The position numbers and the translations under genes were made by a program. Positions 58,373-64,000 of a stretch of 64,000 bases of DNA are shown here, in pieces (positions within the stretch are counted from its first letter, which is position 1; each line of letters starts with the position of its first letter). Under the pieces are notes generated by a model, which made no database searches, was not told where the DNA came from, and was given only the letters and a program-made list of their open reading frames with translations. The stretch is from assembly GCA_003612405.1 (NCBI GenBank), contig RAYR01000017.1, positions 57,258 through 121,257 of the forward strand, given 5' to 3'. The DNA comes from a bacterium 0.1xD8-71 (GTDB lineage Bacteria; Bacillota; Clostridia; Lachnospirales; Lachnospiraceae).

Positions 58373-59248
58373 ATGGAAAATTTAATAGCAGAATTTAAAA
58401 GGAAAATGTTTCTGGAAGGAAAATCGGACAGGACGGTGGAAGTATACAGCAATTCCGTGAAGGAATATTTCAGATGGTTTTATGAAAGCTATGGGAATGT
58501 GGAATTTAAACAACTGTACCGTGAAAATATTTTGGAATACAAGAGCTATCTGAAGAACATTAAGAAGTCCTTGCATTCCGGGAATCATCTATGTCCTAAA
58601 TCTATTAATTCAAAATTGTCAGCACTGATCTGTTTTAATGAGTTAATGGAGCCTGACAATATTGTTGTATCAAAAAGGGATCTGATAAAGATACAGTCGG
58701 AAATGGTGAGCCCTACATCTATTACTAAAAAGGAAATAGAAGAATTCAGACAGATAGTGTTACAGGCTGAAGGGTGTGGTGCAAGGAGAAATTTTGCCAT
58801 AGTCACAATACTTGCCTATGCAGGATTAAGGATTTCGGAATGCCTGGATTTGCGGAAAACAGATATATGTCTGGAATCCAACCAGTTACGGGTAGCCAGT
58901 GGGAAGGGAGAGAAAGCAAGGATTGTTATAGTTAACAGTAAGATAGTGTCGGCGGTAAGGGAGTACCAGAAAACGGATCATGTTAAATCGGAATGGCTAT
59001 TTCATAACAGTAGGGGAGAAAGGTTAAACCAGACTACAATAAACAGAGTGTTCAAACTGTGCTGTCCAAAAGGATATGAGATAACACCACATACATTAAG
59101 ACATTTTTATGCGATTAATGCGGTATCAAGTGGAATTTTTACAATTCCAGAGATCGCTAACCAGATGGGACATTCCAGTATTAAGACTACAATGCGGTAT
59201 ATGAATCCTAATTTGGAGGAAATCCGAAAGAAGGTTGAACAGCTTTAG
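58373..59248 (+). CDS. Tyrosine recombinase / integrase
   Basis: The protein has 291 residues. The ATG at 58373 has TTGGAGGAAA upstream, and starting there gives the usual SAM-like N-terminal domain (FKRKMFLEGKSDRTVEVYSN). The catalytic set is complete: Arg in AGLRISEC, Lys in SGKGEKARI, HxxR in PHTLRHFYA, His in MGHSSIKTT and the nucleophilic Tyr in MRYMNPN. Length fits XerC/D-like phage or transposon recombinases. It is the best candidate for integration of this element, although it lies far from the left end. Confidence 0.9.
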   Translation: MENLIAEFKRKMFLEGKSDRTVEVYSNSVKEYFRWFYESYGNVEFKQLYRENILEYKSYLKNIKKSLHSGNHLCPKSINSKLSALICFNELMEPDNIVVSKRDLIKIQSEMVSPTSITKKEIEEFRQIVLQAEGCGARRNFAIVTILAYAGLRISECLDLRKTDICLESNQLRVASGKGEKARIVIVNSKIVSAVREYQKTDHVKSEWLFHNSRGERLNQTTINRVFKLCCPKGYEITPHTLRHFYAINAVSSGIFTIPEIANQMGHSSIKTTMRYMNPNLEEIRKKVEQL

Positions 59249-59328
59249 TATTCACGGAAATTTTGTGGGGATACGGAGAAATACATAGTAGGAATATTAA
59301 AATAAACATGATTGGAGGAAACAGAGTA

Positions 59329-59508
59329 TTGAGGAAATTAATTGAAAGAGCATTCTGTAATGGGGTTGCGGTTGGAATCAGCTTATATCAACGGATGATT
59401 CTTGCCGCACATGAGAAGAAAAAGCCGTTTAAGATAGGGGAGGACTTCTACTATATCTATAGCGGACGGGAAAGACTAGCGGAAATGCTTGATAAAATCT
59501 GTAAATAA
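59329..59508 (+). CDS. Small protein downstream of the recombinase
   Basis: The protein has 59 residues. TTG 59329 is favoured by GGAGG 10 bases upstream; an in-frame ATG at 59308 lacks a site. Basic and helical (RKLIERAFCNGVAVGISLYQ), ending ERLAEMLDKICK. It could be a recombination directionality factor, but no helix-turn-helix is evident. Confidence 0.5.
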   Translation: MRKLIERAFCNGVAVGISLYQRMILAAHEKKKPFKIGEDFYYIYSGRERLAEMLDKICK

Positions 59509-59521
59509 GGAGGCAACAGTT

Positions 59522-59827
59522 ATGGAAAAAAGTATTTTTGACGTGATCACAGAGTATGCCATCAATGAATCGGTGAATACCACTCTTTTATCGAAGGAGG
59601 AGTATAAGCAGATACAGAATAAAATTGACAGCCTGACAGGTGAACTTGATAAATTTATTTTGCCAAAGGAGCTGAAAGTGTTTATTGACAGACTGATATC
59701 TTCTTATATTGAAAATGGTGCGCTGTATGGGAGACTGACCTATCAACAGGGATTTAGGGATTGTGCTACATTGCTTGGGGAGATGGGATTGATTAAGAAT
59801 GGAAGGGAAATAAATTTTAAGGAGTGA
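59522..59827 (+). CDS. Hypothetical helical protein
   Basis: The protein has 101 residues with AAGGAGG upstream of ATG 59522. All-helical, with NESVNTTLLSKEEYKQIQNK and LPKELKVFIDRLISSYIENG. It resembles the small DUF6809-type proteins found next to phage and element regulators, but I am not sure. It is 6 bases before the XRE gene, so co-expressed. Confidence 0.6.
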   Translation: MEKSIFDVITEYAINESVNTTLLSKEEYKQIQNKIDSLTGELDKFILPKELKVFIDRLISSYIENGALYGRLTYQQGFRDCATLLGEMGLIKNGREINFKE

Positions 59828-59833
59828 TAAAGA

Positions 59834-60346
59834 ATGGCAAGGGCGGTGGTTGACGCTGAGTATCTAAGCGATGTATGGACACGGATTAACAGTGTGTTCT
59901 CTGAACAGAAAGTATCTAAAAAGGGAATCGCAAAGCAATGTGGATTTGATAGAAAAATTCTGTCTGCCAATACGAATATATGTATAACTTATTTTGCAAG
60001 ACTTTGTGAAGAGTTAAATGTATCAGCAGATTTCTTTCTGTTTGGTTTGGAGAAAGAAAAAGAGAAGACTAATGTGGCTACATATATACCAGATAAATGT
60101 TATAAGGATATACCCACACAGCGGGAAATTATCAAAGAAGCTAAGAAAATGATGAGATGTAAGGGGAATGATATTTCGATCAACAATAGATGTGGTATAT
60201 CAGTTCAAAGGGAGCTAATGAGGTTGGCGGATGATTTTAGACTCTTACATAGGAGAGATGTACAAGAGATCATTGAAAACTGCAAAAGTTACGAAGAAGG
60301 TCATCAAAAGATTATGAGAATTTATGAAGCAGCATATTTAAAGTAA
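59834..60346 (+). CDS. XRE-type helix-turn-helix regulator
   Basis: The protein has 170 residues with TAAGGAGTG upstream. Residues 12-72 fit the lambda-repressor-like fold: VWTRINSVFSEQKVSKKGIA, KQCGFDRKILSANTN, then YFARLCEELNVSADFFLFG. A helical C-terminal domain of about 90 residues follows (REIIKEAKKMM, QRELMRLADDFRLL). It probably regulates nearby genes such as the RecA paralogue 26 bases downstream. Confidence 0.8.
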   Translation: MARAVVDAEYLSDVWTRINSVFSEQKVSKKGIAKQCGFDRKILSANTNICITYFARLCEELNVSADFFLFGLEKEKEKTNVATYIPDKCYKDIPTQREIIKEAKKMMRCKGNDISINNRCGISVQRELMRLADDFRLLHRRDVQEIIENCKSYEEGHQKIMRIYEAAYLK

Positions 60347-60371
60347 ATAATTGTATGGAGGTAAATTTATC

Positions 60372-61352
60372 ATGAGTACAGCAATGACAGTTGAAGAAAC
60401 TTTTTCAATATTAAACAGGCAGTTTGGAACTTTGAGCATAAAGCAGTTAAACGAACTGTCTCCGTTAAAAGATGATATTGTATCTACCGGCATAATGGGG
60501 CTTGATATTGCGCTCGGTGTAGGTGGGATCAAGAAGGGAAGTATCGTGGAGATATATGGCCCCGAAAGTGGCGGTAAAACAACACTTGCATTGCAGTTAT
60601 GCAAACAGTATCAGAAGGAGAAACCTGTATTATACATAGATACAGAGAGGACATTGACACGGGAAACCATTGAAAGTATGGGTATAAGGGAAAAGAACTT
60701 TTATCTCATGCATGTGGATAACTTAGAGAAGGCACTTGGAACATGTAAGACAGTTGCGCAGGCGGGTACTTTCGGTGCTATTGTTATTGACTCATTAGCT
60801 GGACTTGCACCAAAGGCACAGATAGATGGGGATATTGGCGATTCTCACGTTGGATTATTCCCAAGGATCATGTCGGATGCATTGTCTATACTGACACCAT
60901 ACCTTGACAATAGCGTATGTACGCTGATTGTAATTAACCAGATACGTGAAAAGGTTGGTGTTATGTTTGGAAATCCAGAGAAGGCGACAGGTGGTAGAGC
61001 ATTGAAATATTATGCGTCTGTCAGGCTTGATATGAGAAGGATTGAGTCTTTGAAACAATGTGGGGAAGTGATTGGCAACAAAACGCGAGTGCATGTTGTT
61101 AAGAATAAGATTGCGGCTCCTTTCAAATCAGTAGAATTTGATATCATGTTTGGTCAAGGTATATCTGTAGAGGGGGATATTTTGGATCAGGCAGAAGGAA
61201 AAGGCGTTATTACTAAGAGTGGTGCTTGGTATTTATTTGACGGGAATAAGATCGGGCAGGGCAGAGAGAACGCGAAGCAGTATTTAAAGGACAATCCGGC
61301 TGTATGCAAAAAGATTGTAGCTAAGCTGAAGAAGGTATGTAAGGTTGCATAG
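60372..61352 (+). CDS. RecA paralogue on the mobile element
   Basis: The protein has 326 residues. ATG 60372 has GGAGG 10 bases upstream. Walker A is GPESGGKT (63-70, host RecA: GPESSGKT); Glu92 in YIDTERTL matches the catalytic glutamate region; Walker B is AIVIDSLAGL; the L1 region reads GLFPRIMSDAL; and VINQIREKVGVMFGNPE and TGGRALKYYASVRLDMRR are strongly RecA-like. The C-terminal acidic tail of host RecA is missing, which in the family often loosens control. Element RecA proteins aid recombination or replication of incoming DNA. It is followed by a terminator. Confidence 0.92.
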   Translation: MSTAMTVEETFSILNRQFGTLSIKQLNELSPLKDDIVSTGIMGLDIALGVGGIKKGSIVEIYGPESGGKTTLALQLCKQYQKEKPVLYIDTERTLTRETIESMGIREKNFYLMHVDNLEKALGTCKTVAQAGTFGAIVIDSLAGLAPKAQIDGDIGDSHVGLFPRIMSDALSILTPYLDNSVCTLIVINQIREKVGVMFGNPEKATGGRALKYYASVRLDMRRIESLKQCGEVIGNKTRVHVVKNKIAAPFKSVEFDIMFGQGISVEGDILDQAEGKGVITKSGAWYLFDGNKIGQGRENAKQYLKDNPAVCKKIVAKLKKVCKVA

Positions 61353-61370
61353 GTTATGAAAAGAGATATT

Positions 61371-61403
61371 AGAGGTCATAGTTTCGGCTATGGCTTCTTT
61401 TTT
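61371..61403 (+). terminator. Terminator after the RecA paralogue gene
   Basis: The 10-base-pair stem GAGGTCATAG/CTATGGCTTC (two G-T pairs) with loop TTTCGG is followed by TTTTTT. Confidence 0.8.
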
Positions 61404-61971
61404 GTGTAGAAGGGAATAAAAATAAACTCGGAGTGTGGTTCGGTGTGGAAGATGTGGAAAGTTGAATTTATGCAAAAAGTCTACTATTATGGCATAGTAT
61501 TTGGAGTGGAGAATGTTAAAATATGATTTAACAAAATAATGTTCGGTAGAAGGTGGTTCATATATGATGTGCAATGCTGGAAATCCTTTATTTTCAAGGG
61601 ATTTTTTGATTTGAGGTGATGTGAGGGGGTTAGATTGGACTGGAAATAGAGTTTGATTTTGGGGATTTTTGAAGAAAGTTCGAGATTATGCTGAAAAAAT
61701 GGACGGTTTGTGAAGATTTTTATTGATGTATTTGAAATGGGTGGATGATTGGGAAGTGCTGATTTATCGGGAAATATTGTTGTTTTGTGGTGGTTTGGGG
61801 GAGTTCGGAGAAATTTTGAAATAATGGTTTGAGATTCAAAGCTGTGTCAGTGATGGCATGGCTTTTCTGTTGTTTAGACTATATTGTGATCCAGTAAAAT
61901 AATCATACAAAATGTAGTTGAATGGATGTATTGTTGATGATAAAATAGTAGGAAATACAAGGGAGGATTTT
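61404..61971. other. Intergenic region before the TIR gene
   Basis: About 570 bases without a gene. The plus strand is rich in G and T (for example around 61610-61830), with several runs of G. GTTCGG occurs at 61438, 61541 and 61803. No strong promoter pair is obvious directly before the TIR gene; an A/T-rich stretch at 61880-61950 may hold it. Confidence 0.5.
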
Positions 61972-63523
61972 ATGGAAAACATTACTTTAGAGAAGAAAAA
62001 TGTGTTTGTTTCATATTGCCACAAAGATGTAACTGAAGAATGGATAGATAAATTGGCAACATCATTAGGACAATATGGCATAAACTGTATTGTAGATATA
62101 TATGATTTGCAATTAGGGCAAGACTTGAATTATTTTATGGAGCAAATAAAAAAAGTTGATAAAGTGCTTATATTGCTTGGGAAAGAATATAAAGAAAGGG
62201 CAAATGATAGAAAAGCTGGAGTAGGAACAGAAACACAGATAATATCTAATGATGTGTACAATGACGTTGAGCAAACGAAATTTATTCCAATAGTTGTTAA
62301 TAAAGATGAAAATGAGGAAGCATATTTACCATATTATTTAGAATCCAGACTTTATACTGACTTTTCAAATGATGATTTATTTGCTGAAAAATTAAATGAA
62401 TTAATTAGGCAAATTCATAAGTTGCCCAAAAGAGTAAAGCCACCAGTATTAGATCCACCTAGTTCATTGATACGATATAATTCAGTTGTAAGTGCTGTGT
62501 TAATAAATGAGAATTTGAGCTTTGATGAACTGAAAATGACTATCTTAGAAGAAATGGGAAATATAAAATCTACATATGAAGAATATGATAAAGAAAAAGA
62601 TGAAATCATTTTAAAAAAGATTGAGGATTCAAAAGAGCTTAGAGATGTATATATAAAATGTTTATGTAAAATGCTTGATAAAAATAATATTGAAGTGGAA
62701 GATATAGTATCTTTATTTGAAGAAACATATAATGTAGCTTATGATGTTGGAAATGGAACCTTTTATACTTCACAAAACGATAGCTGTAAATTTTTATTAC
62801 AAGAAATGATAATTTATACTGTTGCCATTTTATTTAAGAAAAGGTGTTTTGAAGAAATGGTACGCTTAATAAAAACAACGTATTTTCCAGAAGCAATAGA
62901 TCAGTATACAAGAAATGGAATTCGAATAGATGAATTTTATTATACATTGGAATCTTTGGAGACAAGAAATAAAAGGCTTAAACTCAATAGACGTAGTTTG
63001 CATGCTGATATTATTTTACAAAGAGCTTTTATAAAGGATATTAATTTGGATTTTTCTGATATTCAATTAGCAGATTGTTTAATATTGGTATTAACAGAGT
63101 GGTTTTATAGAAAAGAAAATAATTATGCTTATTGGTATCCAGTAACAAGTGTATATGCACAAAATAATGGTTTCTTAAAATTCAGAAAATATTTGATTTC
63201 TAAATCGAGATTCAAATTTGTTCAGAATTTATTTGAAGTAAATAATGAAAAAGAATTTATATTACGGTATAATGAACTTTCTTCAATATTTGAGAATGAC
63301 AAAAATGCAAGATTTTATCGCTCTACTCCGTCGATCTGTTCTATAGTAAAACCGGATGAGCTGTTCTCAAAAGAATAGAAAAAATTGTCAGTTCGGTAGA
63401 AAAGAAAATGAATATTCTTTAAGTCGATATTTCCCTAATTTGTCAAGGATTTTGAGAATTTTAATTATGTATATGAAAAAAATAATGTGGAAAAATACAC
63501 AAATATTCGTGAAGTTCGGTAGA
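61541..63523. repeat. Three copies of GTTCGGTAGA flanking the TIR gene
   Basis: The 10-mer GTTCGGTAGA occurs in direct orientation at 61541, 63391 and 63514, one upstream and two downstream of the TIR/SEFIR gene. The shorter GTTCGG also occurs at 61438, 61803 and 63807. Confidence 0.6.
61972..63378 (+). CDS. TIR/SEFIR-domain protein, candidate defence effector
   Basis: The protein has 468 residues. ATG 61972 has GGGAGG 6 bases upstream and is preferred over a start 18 codons earlier. Residues 8-150 fit a SEFIR/TIR fold: KNVFVSYCHKDVTEEWIDKL, VDIYDLQLGQDLNYFMEQI, KVDKVLILLGKEY and KAGVGTETQII, where Glu87 is placed like the catalytic glutamate of TIR NADases. The remaining 320 residues are helical, AT-rich in codon use, and match nothing I know. 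Family knowledge: TIR and SEFIR proteins act in bacterial anti-phage immunity by NAD depletion, usually with a sensor domain. It is the last gene seen in the element and stands alone. Confidence 0.85.
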   Translation: MENITLEKKNVFVSYCHKDVTEEWIDKLATSLGQYGINCIVDIYDLQLGQDLNYFMEQIKKVDKVLILLGKEYKERANDRKAGVGTETQIISNDVYNDVEQTKFIPIVVNKDENEEAYLPYYLESRLYTDFSNDDLFAEKLNELIRQIHKLPKRVKPPVLDPPSSLIRYNSVVSAVLINENLSFDELKMTILEEMGNIKSTYEEYDKEKDEIILKKIEDSKELRDVYIKCLCKMLDKNNIEVEDIVSLFEETYNVAYDVGNGTFYTSQNDSCKFLLQEMIIYTVAILFKKRCFEEMVRLIKTTYFPEAIDQYTRNGIRIDEFYYTLESLETRNKRLKLNRRSLHADIILQRAFIKDINLDFSDIQLADCLILVLTEWFYRKENNYAYWYPVTSVYAQNNGFLKFRKYLISKSRFKFVQNLFEVNNEKEFILRYNELSSIFENDKNARFYRSTPSICSIVKPDELFSKE

Positions 63524-63555
63524 GCAGTAAATTTATAAACCTTCCAGTAATAAAT

Positions 63556-63604
63556 AATCTGCTATTTTCTTATGGGAATATTGAGAAAATGGCAGATTTT
63601 ATCT
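63556..63604 (+). terminator. Terminator downstream of the TIR gene
   Basis: The 14-base-pair stem AATCTGCTATTTTC/GAAAATGGCAGATT (one T-G pair) with a 15-base loop is followed by TTATCTTG. Confidence 0.65.
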
Positions 63605-64000
63605 TGCTATAATACCCACTAAAATTATAGGAATTATATAGAATGTATGTCATTCGGCGTGTTTTTCGGTGTGAATGTTGGGAAAACAGGGGATTTTTAT
63701 AAAGGGAGTTGTGGGAGATGGGATTGAGGGGGTGGAATTATTTAAAACGCTGAAATGATAGGATTTTCAAGGCGTTACAGATGGGTTATGGATAGGGTAT
63801 TTTTATGTTCGGTGATGTTGCAGATAGGGTATAGATGAATATAAGATAATATATTGATTGGATTATATATTAGACAGGTATATAATTGAAATATATAAGA
63901 CGTAAAACGTAATTGTATTTAACGGAGACCAGCTATGAAAAGTCAAGCCTAAATTAACAAAAAATTTCTTTTTCCTATCGGTGGTAAAAAAGGGTAACTT
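63605..64000. other. Right-end region without a recognised gene
   Basis: About 400 bases. The plus strand has G-rich and T-rich runs like the region before the TIR gene. No reading frame with a ribosome site is seen. TTTCGGTG and GTTCGGTG occur at about 63665 and 63807. No return of deacetylase sequence is seen, so the element continues beyond the window. Confidence 0.5.

Larger units (their letters stand above)
43210..64000. mobile_element. Integrated mobile element (left part; right end outside)
   Basis: From about 43210 the sequence becomes visibly richer in A+T, gene density and codon use change, and the content turns to mobile-element genes: HU-like proteins, primase, HNH/AP2 protein, ArdC, ribbon-helix-helix regulator, sigma-like factor, toxin-antitoxin, tyrosine recombinase, RecA paralogue. 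The left boundary coincides with a broken deacetylase gene. No right junction is recognised before the window ends. No relaxase, secretion ATPase, terminase, portal or capsid gene is seen, so it may be an integrative conjugative element, phage, or integrated plasmid. The exact attachment core cannot be defined with one end only. Confidence 0.78.

Noticed and set aside
63356..63538. 60-codon frame after the TIR gene
   Set aside because: It overlaps the TIR gene end in another frame, lacks a ribosome site, and runs through the repeat-containing gap.
63985..64000. Right attachment site, from GGGTA shared with the left junction (GGGTACT near 43205)
   Set aside because: Five shared bases are expected by chance, and no deacetylase sequence follows before the window ends.

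Overview
The window looks like a chromosomal stretch of an anaerobic, Gram-positive gut-type Clostridia member, most likely Lachnospiraceae. The basis is strong AGGAGG-type ribosome sites, sigma-A promoters, LCP and PTS proteins, a Csp-like S8 protease, a PTPS_related membrane protein, DUF4867 and DUF2164. The genus cannot be fixed from sequence alone. A mobile element that is clearly richer in A+T occupies the right third.

Positions 1-12110 hold a cell-surface glycan locus, nearly all on the plus strand: a methyltransferase/kinase-like fusion cut by the left edge, four family-2 glycosyltransferases, an alpha-phosphoglucomutase, a polyprenyl-phosphate sugar-1-phosphate transferase that would prime the glycan on undecaprenyl phosphate, and an LCP ligase that would attach the finished polymer to the wall. 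glmS (12165-13991) supplies glucosamine-6-phosphate nearby. Then come an HtrA protease, a decayed small gene, a divergent ClpX, an S8 protease whose catalytic serine is a cysteine, LspA, a divergent carbamate kinase, and a PAS-GGDEF-EAL phosphodiesterase.

Positions 23199-30520 form a sugar locus: a LacI-type regulator, an operator palindrome at the expected transcription start, an FGGY kinase, a polytopic membrane protein, DUF4867 and an L-fucose isomerase-family enzyme. Next are an orphan FliD-like duplicated protein, a PTS_EIIC_2 membrane protein, a 1250-residue esterase-esterase-GH43 fusion without a signal peptide, DUF2164, a protein with an ADGPTSIF motif, a leucine-rich repeat protein, and a GlcNAc locus (EIIA, wrecked EIIC/EIIB, nagB, nagA).

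Near 43217 a polysaccharide deacetylase gene is cut off, and foreign DNA begins and runs past the right edge. It carries a phage-like protein, two HU-like proteins, a primase-polymerase-like replication protein, an HNH/AP2 endonuclease-like protein, a DUF7662 membrane protein, an ArdC antirestriction protein, a ribbon-helix-helix regulator, a sigma-like factor, a DUF262 protein, a VapBC-type toxin-antitoxin pair, a tyrosine recombinase, an XRE regulator, a RecA paralogue and a TIR/SEFIR protein. No relaxase, type IV secretion, terminase or portal gene is visible, so the element's class is open.

The most striking unexplained structure is a set of six related operator copies, TAACACGATATCGTGTTA-like, around the small ribbon-helix-helix gene at 53212-53397. 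They sit inside three promoters: leftward to the ArdC operon, the regulator's own, and rightward to the sigma/DUF262 region. This looks like a single autoregulated switch for the element.
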